Source: Darksidea phi (taxonomy: Eukaryota > Ascomycota > Dothideomycetes > Pleosporales > Lentitheciaceae). Taken from it: DNA of 64,000 bases. A program made the translations under genes and the position numbers. Under the pieces are notes generated by a model. That model ran no database searches. It worked only from the letters and a program-made list of their open reading frames with translations, and had not been told where the DNA came from. This document shows, in pieces, positions 22,839 through 33,183 of the stretch. The first letter of the stretch is position 1; each line of letters opens with the position of its first letter. The DNA is taken from assembly GCA_030770425.1 (NCBI GenBank), contig JASJFT010000009.1:124001-188000 (forward strand), given 5' to 3'.

Positions 22839-23079
22839 ATCGTCAAGTGGCGTGCCAGTTTATAGCCGAACTAATGGCTTACGTAGTTGCTTGCCACGCA
22901 ACTTCCGCTAACTTCCTGCAACGTTCGATATTGTTACCATCAATCGCCCTTCGCCACTGTTCTTTTACCGGGAAGCGTATCTCATGGCGGTAAATTAACA
23001 TGTCAGACGACGGCCACGACATGAAGACAAGTGCAGACGGGAGGCCGTGGAAAGCGCTAAGAACAACGCAGATGCGAAT
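22839..23079. other. Upstream region of the FAD oxidase relic
   Basis: No gene was recognised. This is the likely former promoter region. Confidence 0.4.
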
Positions 23080-23945
23080 CAGAGTAGGCGCAGGAAGATA
23101 GCGAAGCACATTGCACTTTTGCTGTGAATGGCGAAAAGTAAAGCAATGGGTCTAGGCAAAGAGGGCGTGCATGGGTTTTGGGTATTGCTATCTCCGAGCC
23201 GGTAGAATTCTAACAAGAACGCCAAGCCATGGGAACAGCGGCCGCGTCGATACGGGCCCGAATCATCGTCGGCACCGTAGAGCTGCTCCTCCTTCTCCTC
23301 CTTCAAGTCGTTACCTACCTCGTTACCGGCCTCGTCATTCCAACCCAGCTCCGCAGCGATGATAACGCCGTCATCCTCTTCGAGCGCCTGCAACCTAGCC
23401 GCTTGGTCGGGCTGGGGTTCCTCGACCGCGAGCGCAAAAACTGCTTGAACATCTCAGGTGCCCTTCATCCGCATCAGCAGGTTGTCGCTCGCTAGTCGCC
23501 GGGTGGAGAGAACTCATGGTACAGCGACAGCACCACCCACGCGACACATGCAAACGGGCAACGCCGGTCGATGTCCACCAGCTTCTGCATCTCGACGTTG
23601 TGCCACAGCGCGGCAAACCGGATCGACACGTCGGCCGTCCGCACCACGTACACGACTGGTGCAGGTCCGCCCGCAGCAGCTTCCTGTTCAGCGCCGACTG
23701 TATCTCCAGGTCGCTGCTCTCGCCCCATGTTGGTGTCCCACTACTCCCTTTTGCGCTTGCTCGCAGAATTCCATAATGCCCGACACACGGCACGATTGAT
23801 CGCGGCTCTTGAGGTCCTCCATGTAGCCGCCGTTGCGGAGTGAGGGCCGGTGGGGGATCGATCGGGAGGGCGGAGAAGGCGCAGGGGAGGCCGGCGTCGG
23901 TGTCAGGGACGCGCCAGTGATGCCACGAGACGTAGACGGCTTATT
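23080..23945 (-). pseudogene. GC-rich decayed coding stretch, family unknown
   Basis: This island is clearly richer in GC than its flanks and shows coding-like pieces in different minus-strand frames. Examples are NGGYMEDLKSRDQSCRVSGI, SDLEIQSALNRKLLRADLHQ and SIRFAALWHNVEMQKLVDID. No single frame joins them, so several frameshifts would be needed. I cannot name the family, and overlapping frames on the other strand are equally long. Kept as a probable decayed gene with low confidence. Confidence 0.35.
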
Positions 23946-24349
23946 TGTTTGCAGAAAGTGACCGCCGCCAAGACATATAGCGAGAAGGGATCTTCATAGC
24001 CGAAGATCTACCAAGCGATGGAACATGGTGTGCGCTAAGAAAAAAGGATTTCACGCTTATATTGGCCGGGCCGCAAAAATGCGAACCTCTGCCCACATAA
24101 CGGACGAGCAAAAAGTTCCGCGACATTCTTGCTACATAAAGTACATCAAAACTCATAGGGAGCTCCTTCATAGCTGGACGCACTATCTTTCGAGAACGTA
24201 GACGACCTATCTTTCGAACGTCGTAACCCCTTTAACTTTCTCCTTATCTCGTTCTCATCCAGTCGTCGAGTGGCAAAAATCTGTTCTTCCAAATTTTTAT
24301 CCTATCATGCTCTTCTTTGAGGCGGCTGATTTCGTCGTCAAGCCAACCC
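23946..24349 (-). pseudogene. Possible coiled-coil gene relic
   Basis: The minus strand from about 24349 reads GWLDDEISRLKEEHDRIK. After a one-base shift near a run of A/T it continues as LEEQIFATRRLDENEIRRKL and KGLRRSKDRSS, ending at a stop near 24170. The heptad-like charged sequence suggests a coiled coil. It is too short and broken to name. Confidence 0.3.
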
Positions 24350-24499
24350 TACGGAACTTGAGCCTAGCCATAAGTATTATAAGGCGTCAGTATATTCGCA
24401 TCCATCACATTCGTACTCCCATACGAGCAAGCAAAGCCTACTGTTCTATTTCAGATACTAAAAGAACATGTAGAAGGAAGAAGCCGTTTGTATCACCGC

Positions 24500-25245
24500 G
24501 TGACATAGCTTCCGATGCTAGGTCCTGGAGAACCCGACGTAGATAGCATGTGGTCCATGCAACCCTCTGTCAACATGGCAGCGTCTTTCGCGCTCTGGAG
24601 CATCTCCTCTTCGCAGGTATTGGAGACCACATCGCTTTACACGACACCCTGCTACTTTCTCGCGCTATCGTCAAGTATACCGAAGCTGGAGAGTGCGCTG
24701 ATCTCAATTCCTATGTCCTAAACTACGAAGGGGGTCGTGACGTGCGCAGCATCGCCGAGAAAGGTAATGCGCTTTTGCTGCTCCCACGATCAACTCAAAT
24801 TGCCTCTCAACCAACCGTCTCCGAAGTGCAACAACAAGTCCGAGTCGACCTTCTTCGGTCTCATGCCCCATCTCACCACTCCGTCGGGCACACTTTCCAT
24901 TAGGATATGCCTCCGGCACTAAGCGGTCAATTTCGGGCGCTTCATCAGCGATTTCTTCTCTCCCGGGTTACCTGGGGCCAGCTTCAATCATGCCTGCCTG
25001 TTTCTATCGCAGAGAAGCGTGCTTGGCCGTCATAGTGCGCATGTTTCCGGAGTTCGGTTAAGAGCCCGGCTTCCTTGACGGCTTACATGCCAGTCCGGGT
25101 GCGTGGGTCGGGTGTTCCACCTTGCGAGCGATAATTGGTAGATTGCTTGCCTTCGAAGATGGTGCATGGGATGGGGAGCTAGTGGAGGAGGCGCGCGAGC
25201 ATGCAGCTGCCGGCCCGGCCCGATAATGGCGATTTTGGTGACCAT
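24500..25245 (-). pseudogene. TetX/salicylate-hydroxylase-like flavin monooxygenase, internally deleted
   Basis: Read on the minus strand across frames: KIAIIGPG at the start codon 25245, then CMLARLLHQLPIPCTIFEGK, NYRSQGGT, AVKEAGLLTELRKHA, PEIDRLV and VPDGVVRWGMRPKKVDS. Shortly after, RITFLGDAAHVTTPF follows directly. That last block is the GD motif that closes the FAD site and normally lies well over 100 residues further on. The order matches TetX-like fungal monooxygenases, with the middle deleted and several frameshifts. The functional gene would have hydroxylated an aromatic or polyketide substrate with NAD(P)H and oxygen. Confidence 0.7.
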
Positions 25246-25852
25246 TGAAGCGATGGTGAATTGTCCTTCGGTGGGTTATAGGAAGGCTCCTTGTAACGTA
25301 GCTGTAGGAGTAGGTACGGGATGAATAAATTAAAAGCGTGTTCTATGCCAATTTTGCATTTATTTCATCCCATCGACTTCGGGCTGATTTCTGGAGGTCA
25401 AGCTTCGTTCAAGCCTCGATCGACCCTGACGGCCGATAGGCCTGTACGCGAACGGACCAATAGCGTCCTCCAGATTGCGCACACTCTCACCACCCCTCAC
25501 ACACGTCGCGAACGAATCATATGCGCGATATTCGTGCTGATGATGGCACTGTTCCTGGCCGCGGCTTGTTTTTAGAGCCATTTCTGTCGTCCGTTGAGCC
25601 GCGGTAGCTCCGACGACCAGGTCTTTCTGCGAAGTCATCTAAGCATGCTGCAGGTCGGGCTGTTGATTGGGACACCTAGCTCTCCCAGCAGCCGTGCCTG
25701 CATGAAATGACGCATTTGACGTGGGATAGATTGGAAAATACCTTTCAGAGCTTAGGATGGTCGCGGAGGTATAAAGAGTCAGTGCCCTGGTACCTTACTT
25801 GGGCAAGCCTGGTTGGCCCTCAATACATTCAATACGGACTTGAGTGTCGGAG
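25246..25852. other. Intergenic, upstream of the PhoD-like gene
   Basis: Overlapping frames at 25321-25575 (plus) and 25360-25638 (minus) show no family motif. It probably holds the promoter of the phosphatase gene. Confidence 0.45.
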
Positions 25853-27833
25853 ATGAAACTCCCATTACTTTCAGCCATCGGGTTGGTCTCGACTATCAGT
25901 GCGAGCTGGACGAAGAACCTCAACTACCGCTCGCCTTCGGAACATCACCCTTCGCTCGGGATATCGATCCGAAAGGTCGTCAAGCGGAATGATCTCCAGA
26001 GCACGTGGAATCCGGCGAAGCTGAACTTTACGCATGGTGTAGCTTCAGGCGACCCATACCCTAGTAGCGTCATCCTCTGGACGCGCGTCAGCCCCGAGAA
26101 CGATAATGATAAATCGAACGTAACAGTTTCCGGCTATGTACCGCTCTTCGACCATGACAATGAGAAGTATGTGTCAGTATCCAAGGCTCCGGTCTGTGTG
26201 GAGTACAAGGTTGCTTCGGATAAGGAGCTCAACGATGTGGCCGACTCGGGGAAAGTGTATACCAGCTCTGATGTCGACTACACAGTGAAGGTATGGTAGA
26301 TTGTATTGGATACTGATATTTGCTGACAGTGGAACAGGTCGAAGCAAAGAACCTGGACCCATACACAACTTACTACTATCAGTTCAACGTATGCAATTCC
26401 GATAACAAGAGCCCGTTGGGACGGACTAAGACCACGCCCAATGCCGACGACGACATCACAAAAGTCAGCCTTGCCATCTATTCATGTTCCAACTATCCAT
26501 TTGGTTTTTTTAATGCATACGGGAACGCTGTGCGAAAGGTAAGTCTTCCCGGCACAAAAGGCTCGAAACGGTGGACTAACAGTTGCTTCAGGATTCAGTG
26601 GACTATGTCGTCCATCTCGGCGACTACATGTACGAATACGGCGAAGGCGAGTATGGCTGGGGCTATAGTCTCGGTCGCATCCCCCTGCCCGACAAAGAAA
26701 TCACCACCCTCTACGACTACCGGAAACGCCTCGCCACCTACCGAACAGATCTGGACCTGGTCGCAAGCCATCAGAACTTCCCCTGGATTCCTGTCTGGGA
26801 CGATCACGAGGTCGCCGATAACAGTTACCGGGATGGCACAGCGCACATGAACAACACGGAAGAAACCTTCATCGAAGATGGCGGTATATCCTTCGACCAG
26901 CGCAAGATGAACGCCGTCCGAGCTTACTTTGAATGGATGCCCATCCGCCAGGTCGAAATGGACGATAACCTACGCATCTGGCGCTCCTTTAGCATCGGCA
27001 AACTCGTTGATCTCATCATGCTAGATACGCGCAATTACGATCGCTCGATTACGGATCTCTACTGGAACACCGACTACGTCCATACCATCTCCAACGACGC
27101 GGGCCGCTCGCTTATGGGTCCGAGACAAGAACACTGGTTCTACAATGAGCTGTCGGAGAGCGCCGAGCGCGGCGCTACATGGCGTCTCATCGGCTCACAG
27201 GTCATCTTTAGCCGCCTGGATCTATCCGAAGCATACGGCGAGGAGAACCCGCTCAACTACGACTCATGGGATGGCTACATGTCGAATAAGAACCGCACGC
27301 TGAACCACCTCTACAGCAACAACATTGGCAACAATATTTTCCTTGCGGGCGATAGCCATGCTTCTTGGGTTAGCGATCTCGTCTGGCTGGACGCCAAGCC
27401 CTACAACAGCGAGACGGGCGAAGGAAGCATCGGCGTAGAATTCGCCGGCACAGCAGTAACTTCGCCTAGCCCCTACGGCGCCAACATGACCCTGGCCACC
27501 GCCAACAACTATTCCACCATAATCCAAACCGCGAACACCGAGCTTCAGTGGCAAGATCTGTATTACCGTGGCTATTACGAGCTGCATATTACCTCGGAGG
27601 AGGTCCTCGCCAAGTTCTTCGGTATGCCGACCGTGGTGAGCAGGAACGGGTGGGAAATTCCTCTTGCCAATTTCACGGTCAAGAGTGGTGAGAATAGGCT
27701 GCAGAGGCCGGTTGGCGGGGGCGTGGTTGAGAGTGGGAGCTTGAAGGGGGGTAAGACGGTGCAGACGAATGCTACTTTTGATACGGTGAATGGGACGTGG
27801 TTTGTTAGTCACGCTGGTTTGGAGGTGCTATGA
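25853..27833 (+). CDS. Secreted PhoD-type alkaline phosphatase
   Basis: Exons 25853-26290, 26338-26538 and 26592-27833 are all phase 0, with introns of 47 and 53 bp, giving 626 residues. The start is the ATG at 25853, which opens a signal peptide (MKLPLLSAIGLVSTISAS). The N-terminal PhoD domain is marked by GVASGDPYPSSVILWTRV. Metal-site blocks follow: HLGDYMYEYG (Asp224), VWDDHEVADN (Asp283-Asp284-His285) and LAGDSHASWVSD. PhoD enzymes release phosphate from mono- or diesters at the cell surface or outside, using iron and calcium. In fungi they are typically induced by phosphate starvation, but no regulatory site was identified here. Length and motif order fit the fungal family well. Confidence 0.93.
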
Positions 27834-28237
27834 TGCAGTGATCTCTAACTACCTCTGATTAAAATATCTACTGGTTTGAATCATCTTTACGTAGTATTGT
27901 CTCTTGAAGGCTTTCAGGACTATAGTGCTTAGAAGAGCCATATAGCTCTTGATATATTGTTCACTATACGAGGCTGTACACACACTTGTGCTCTAGTATT
28001 GTAGAGTAGGAGGAGTGGAAACCGGAGGGTAATTGAAAAAAATAGTAGCATTCATCTATAGCATGATACAGTCGGGTTGGCTTTATGGAAATGCGCCACG
28101 CCTTCTGCCCACATCCAGTTGAACAAGCTCAACCCGATAAAACATTGCGTGTATAAGTCTCGGTGTAAGGTGGCTCATCAGACAAGCTGTTACTCTCCCA
28201 ATCCGCATCGGCGATCTAAGTATGTTAGCCTGCATTT
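27834..28237. other. Tail-to-tail intergenic region
   Basis: 3-prime flanks of the phosphatase gene (plus) and the F-box-type gene (minus). No further feature was seen. Confidence 0.5.
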
Positions 28238-29278
28238 TCAATCTCCCATCGGAGGTCCTCGACTTACGGTGCGGACGCCTCTTTCAACATGGAAGACGCC
28301 CTCTCTATCCCGACACTCTTCGCGTTGGCGCAAAAATGTTCCCCAAAGAATTGGGGGGGTCGGATGAACAACAATAAGCCTTCTTTGTACTTTCTTTAGT
28401 CTTCCTTCTGTCGAACGGCCGACCGGGCCATCGAGCCAGCCCCGTATACCCTCCCATTTGATCTCCTCTGGCAGGTCCCAGTTCGCAAAGTCGAGTACGT
28501 GGAGAAGCACATCGACATGCAGTTCTTCGATTGATGGAAGGTGGCGGAGAAGAGTACCAATAGCCGTCGCTAAGCGGTCGGGTCTTGGTGCTTGCGAGGG
28601 GCTCGTGTCTTCTTCGCGCCAAACATTAGGCTGCTGAACGTCGGTTTGGTCCGAGCATGTTCGCTTGGGCTTCGTTCTGCGCGAGCTGTCTACGTTGACG
28701 ATGGGACGTGTACTGTTGCCGCTCCACCAATCATATCCCGCCCACACGATAAATTTCATCTTTTTTACCCGACTTAACAGCGGAAGAAACGACATGAAAT
28801 GTGGCGACGGAACGTCGCGGGTCGGTACAAAGAAGCCCATAGTCCCCCGGAATGCTCTCAGGATTTCGAGGGTGATACGCACAACTCCGTCGTCGAAGCG
28901 TCGCTCCATGCTCTCGTCGGCGGCTGTGTTGTTTCGTGTGGCAAGCCTGTGGCTTGTAGTAGATTCCAGCGGTATACTATCGGTCAGGGTCGCAGCTATG
29001 AGCGAGTTCAGGTGGTATGCGTGGAAGTTGAGGCATTCTTCTCGCAGCTGTCTGCATGTCTGGAGGATATTGGTTGGGAAGCGTGCTGGAAAGTAGATGC
29101 GCGTGTCTACGTATGTCGGTTGAACTTTGCTGGAACGATGGAGTGTATACGTGTCAGACGTCGCGCTTGATGTATATACGTGTTGTGGTTGGATGAGAAA
29201 CGAGTATATGTAGTCCCTGAGTTCAAGGGGCAATGAAAGCAAAGCCGATGGCCCTCGGGTGTTAGAAGAAGCTTTCAT
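28238..29278 (-). CDS. F-box-like hypothetical protein
   Basis: A single exon of 346 residues from the second in-frame Met at 29278; the frame also offers an upstream Met at 29338 (adding 20 residues with a hydrophobic run). Near the N-terminus is LLSLPLELRDYIYSFLI, the short F-box-like opening common in fungal hypothetical proteins, followed by PTNILQTCRQLREECLNFHA. The rest is a variable body with RHLPSIEELHVDVLLHVLDF and no known catalytic motif. A role in recruiting substrates to an SCF ubiquitin ligase is possible, but many proteins of this class have no tested function. Confidence 0.75.
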   Translation of the reverse strand: MKASSNTRGPSALLSLPLELRDYIYSFLIQPQHVYTSSATSDTYTLHRSSKVQPTYVDTRIYFPARFPTNILQTCRQLREECLNFHAYHLNSLIAATLTDSIPLESTTSHRLATRNNTAADESMERRFDDGVVRITLEILRAFRGTMGFFVPTRDVPSPHFMSFLPLLSRVKKMKFIVWAGYDWWSGNSTRPIVNVDSSRRTKPKRTCSDQTDVQQPNVWREEDTSPSQAPRPDRLATAIGTLLRHLPSIEELHVDVLLHVLDFANWDLPEEIKWEGIRGWLDGPVGRSTEGRLKKVQRRLIVVHPTPPILWGTFLRQREECRDREGVFHVERGVRTVSRGPPMGD

Positions 29279-31124
29279 GGTGGACAGCAGGCTTAGAGCC
29301 ACGAAGAAATATTCCGAGGTGCGTCCAATGAAGAACAAACAGCCGTGGCTGCTGAACCCTTCCGAAAAGGACGAGACTCAATTCGGGAGTCTCTCGATAT
29401 ATGTACGCTTCTCCGAATGTTGCTGCCTTGCGTTCGTGTTTACCCTGCTCCACTGACTAGTGGTGCGAAAGAATGCCAAAACAAGGTGATTAGAGCGATT
29501 CGTCCTGCTGGGTAAATGACGATAAATATAGGTCGACCGGGTCACGATGGTGGTCGAGGATCGGGGTTGGTGCAATACGAAGTTCTTCTGCCCCACCATC
29601 ACCTGAGACCCAGTAACAAGCAGACATCATTGCGCGACGAGTGTCTGAAGGCTGATATTGTATTTCTGCGTCTGTACCTCAGCACTTTTCGAAATCTTCA
29701 CATTGAGAGGCTGTACGGCGGCCGAAGGAGGTTGGTGCACGTGATCACGCGTCGTGGTAGCCGCCACAGCTCCCCAGCGCGAAAGCATAGGCCCCCCATG
29801 TTTTTATTGACTCCGCGGATGCTCGTCTCACTCAAAACCCAATACGAAACTCTAAACGCGAATTGTATAGCTCCTTCGGCCAGCACAACTGAACCGCGAC
29901 AGCAGAATAATGCGTTAACAAAGTCGCATATACAGACAACACACCGAAGCAAGGGCTTTTGAATAAACTTTACCCAGCGATTTGAGGTACGCTGTTGTTT
30001 CAAACCAAGCAGGAGAAATATCATGCAACAACCCAGAACCTGCTGCATGACAATCAATAGTCAAGTCCTCAAACAGAGGAAAGATCTTCGGCACTTCAGC
30101 TCCACACGCTCCAGGCAAACTTTAACAATATCGTTCAGATACTGTCAGTCAAGGATGTCGACAAACAACGGAACGGCACAGAAGAAAAACTCGCGCCGAT
30201 GCGGTGGAACCAGCGACTTGATTGATACTGCCTATGTGCCTAAAAGCCGAAGGGTCGCGACCACAAGCCCTACGGCATAAGAATGAAGACACATCAGCCT
30301 GTAAAAGGCCGACCGAGTCGGCGGATATCCAGATCCTTCTATTCAAAAATCGGCCCGTGCTTCAGTTGGCATTTGGGTAAAAGGAGGCGGAAGCCAACCG
30401 CATCCGCTACCCACGTCCCTGTCGAGCGCATGGGGACCAAACTGTCCCCCGCTCGCTCAGGCGCACCACAATTTCCCCTCCCACACATCACGGATGATCA
30501 ACAAGGGCGTCAGATCGCCACACTCATCTCTTGCTTAAAATGCTTGGAACGCAAACTTCGGGCGAAAGTGCGGCGAAAGAACAGCCTCGAGCAACCTTGA
30601 TATATCCCAAGACGGCATGTATAGTGGGTCCCTGAATCGCTGTCCAACCACAGATCAAGCCCCCACGGCTTGAAAGCGCCACACACTGTAACAGCCAGTG
30701 ACAGGCGCGAGGCAAATTTCGACATTGCGGGTGAACGGTGTGCCTCCACACATCGTCCCCTAAAGCGCTCACCGACATCGAAAGCATGTCATTACGGGTC
30801 CCAGCTGAGCGGCGACGCCTGCGCCGCTCATGCACGAGAAACCCAACACACGAGCACTGGGATCCTCCCGTGCCAGCCGACAACAGCTCGGTCGCGAAAC
30901 TGCCCAAAGCAGATGAGACTCGATCGTGGATTCGCTCGCACAATACCCTGGCCGGTGGCTTTCGGGGAAACGTCAGCTCACAAGATACGACCTGAAACCC
31001 GGTGCAGCGAGTCATTATATTATTATCACCCACACATGGCATAAAGACGGGCTGTCTCCCTTTCTCTTTCCCGTTGTGCTCTCCTCACTGCGCGAAAACC
31101 CCCGACTACCCCACGACGTCACAC
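29279..31124. other. Intergenic, about 1.8 kb
   Basis: Divergent region between the F-box-type gene and the SMI1-type gene. Several 60-170-codon frames overlap on both strands (for example 30524-31042 minus), with no recognised motif, splice pattern or repeat. Confidence 0.45.
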
Positions 31125-32522
31125 ATGTTATCGAGCCGGATGGGTCGCAAATTTGACAGGCACCAGGTCCTCCGACAGAAGGATCCGTGGGAGGTTGCGC
31201 GGAATGCCTTCGACATAGCTCTCGAACTCGCACTGCTGGGCTATGTCGACAAGGCGACGGTGTTGTACAACCTCGTCGAGACGTTCTCGGCAGGAAGCAA
31301 GACATCATGGAGCCCTGGCCTATATTTCGCTTGGGAGGCGACCGGCCTGTGGCCCGACACCATATCCGCCGAGGAACGAACGTCGGAGTTCCTGCGCACG
31401 CTAGAGACGGAACGCATAGTATGGAAGAGGGAGACGCATTTATCAGAGGAAGGGTTGGAGAAACTGATTGCCGTTGCGACGGGTGGCGGGACGGTCAATG
31501 CCTGGGGAGAGAAAAAGTTGAGGGCCGACGATCTCACCGCTGCGATGGATCTTGCGCTATATATGGACAGACGCGACAGAGCGCTGGACTTGCTGCAGGT
31601 CATTGCGGAGAACTGGAATTTGTGCTGGCAAGAGCTCTCGAAGTCACGACAAGTATGGCGCTATCTTAAACACCAGGCGCTGGCACGCACAATCGAAATC
31701 GACGAGGCGAAACTGGAGGCATTCTTCACAGAGGTCCATACTACCTTTCAGCAACGTCTACAGAAGGGAGCCGCAAGGGTGTTCAAGGACGTGCCCGTGG
31801 AGGAGTTGGCTCGGATGTGCAACGAAAACACGATGAAGAACGCTGTGTGGGAAGAGATGGACGTCGATCCCGACGAACCTCCCGAAACGATTTTGCACAA
31901 CGGAGCTACGGAGGAACAAATCAAGGAATGCGAAAAGCGAATCGAGCACGATCTCCCGAACGACTTCAAAGATTTCCTACGGACAACCAACGGGATGGAG
32001 AGCCTATGGAATGGATTTTACGGTGAACCGCGGTTCTTGTCGACGGACGAGATCCATGTCTGCAATGGGCGTGAGCACCAGGAAGCATGGGAGGAGGCGG
32101 CGGTTGAAATCGGCTTTGTCACAAACATGAGCGTCAAGCCAGTTTTTCCGCGGTTTGAACGCGCGATACAGATCAACGGCGGGGACGAGCAGTCCAAGTT
32201 TGTCTGGCTGCTTGAGCCCGAGGTGGGACAAAGAATGAGTACGGCGTTCTTTGACGCCTTTCGAAAGCTGCCTGAGGATGAGCAGAAGAAGATTATGACG
32301 ATGCTGGGTTACTTCCACGCGGGTGTAGAGACGGCTGAGGATGTTGGCTGGCAAGTCTGTATTTGGTGCCCGGGCGAATTGTCGCTGTCGATTTTCCATT
32401 CTTTCAAGGAGTATCTTGAGGTACTAGCTGGGAATACAGCTAATGAGGATATCTACGACGAGACGGACGAGCAGGGACGGCCGCTGTATAGCAACGAGAT
32501 CTTCGCATACCAACTACGGTAG
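31125..32522 (+). CDS. SMI1/KNR4 (SUKH) family protein
   Basis: A single exon of 465 residues. The ATG at 31125 is preferred; a second Met lies five codons on, at 31140. The N-terminal ~270 residues are helical and unassigned (EVARNAFDIALELALLGYVD, then DDLTAAMDLALYMDRRDRAL). A SMI1/KNR4 domain follows from about residue 270, with ATEEQIKECEKRIEHDLPND, FKDFLRTTNGMESLW and a Trp-rich end (DVGWQVCIWCPGELSLSIF). In yeast, Smi1/Knr4 links cell-wall integrity signalling to glucan synthesis. Many filamentous fungi have extra SUKH-domain proteins of unknown role, and this one has the longer N-terminal extension typical of those. Confidence 0.85.
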   Translation: MLSSRMGRKFDRHQVLRQKDPWEVARNAFDIALELALLGYVDKATVLYNLVETFSAGSKTSWSPGLYFAWEATGLWPDTISAEERTSEFLRTLETERIVWKRETHLSEEGLEKLIAVATGGGTVNAWGEKKLRADDLTAAMDLALYMDRRDRALDLLQVIAENWNLCWQELSKSRQVWRYLKHQALARTIEIDEAKLEAFFTEVHTTFQQRLQKGAARVFKDVPVEELARMCNENTMKNAVWEEMDVDPDEPPETILHNGATEEQIKECEKRIEHDLPNDFKDFLRTTNGMESLWNGFYGEPRFLSTDEIHVCNGREHQEAWEEAAVEIGFVTNMSVKPVFPRFERAIQINGGDEQSKFVWLLEPEVGQRMSTAFFDAFRKLPEDEQKKIMTMLGYFHAGVETAEDVGWQVCIWCPGELSLSIFHSFKEYLEVLAGNTANEDIYDETDEQGRPLYSNEIFAYQLR

Positions 32523-33183
32523 TCCGCGGACCTGCCGACTCATTTTACGGGGCTACGGACACATCGGAGGCAGTTTGAGCGTGGGCTAGGCGCTTTTCCT
32601 AGTCTTTTCACTTCCCGTTTTAGATTTTTTCTATATTATTATTCGGTATCTGTTTGGAAATCCTTGTACTGCCTGCCCTTAATTTCGAGGATGCATGATC
32701 GCAAAGGTTAACGGGGTCGATCATGTCCGTCGTGTGGTATGGTTTGCACCCGAGGTGATATGACGGGTCTTTTGTATTGGCAGTGGGCTTGTGAGTCGTT
32801 CAGCGCATGCCATCAACACACCGACTGGGCAAGCTTGAAACACGTAGATTGGCCGTATCCCAAAGCAACGGAAGAAGGTCGCATCTAAACCAGGGCGTAG
32901 CTGCAGGTGAGCTGAGGTAGCCAGCGGGACGGGCAGGCGACTGGACGGGGCACACTCGGCGTAGCTTGGCATGCTGCGGGGTGGGACGGGACAGCGATCA
33001 AAGGATCGCCAACCGGCGTCGCGTCTACGCATTCTACGACATCATCAAACCCCACGTGCCAGCTTCACAACCAGCTCAATCGTTTTTCTGCGTTATATAT
33101 CTTCCCCACGCTCCCTTTCCACATCCGTTCCAACGGCCTCCTTTTCCACACCTATTTCCACAGCCTGACCACAAGGCTGCAAG
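32523..33183. other. Intergenic
   Basis: Between the SMI1-type gene and the large F-box gene. It ends in a pyrimidine-rich leader (about 33060-33180). No separate gene was seen. Confidence 0.5.
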
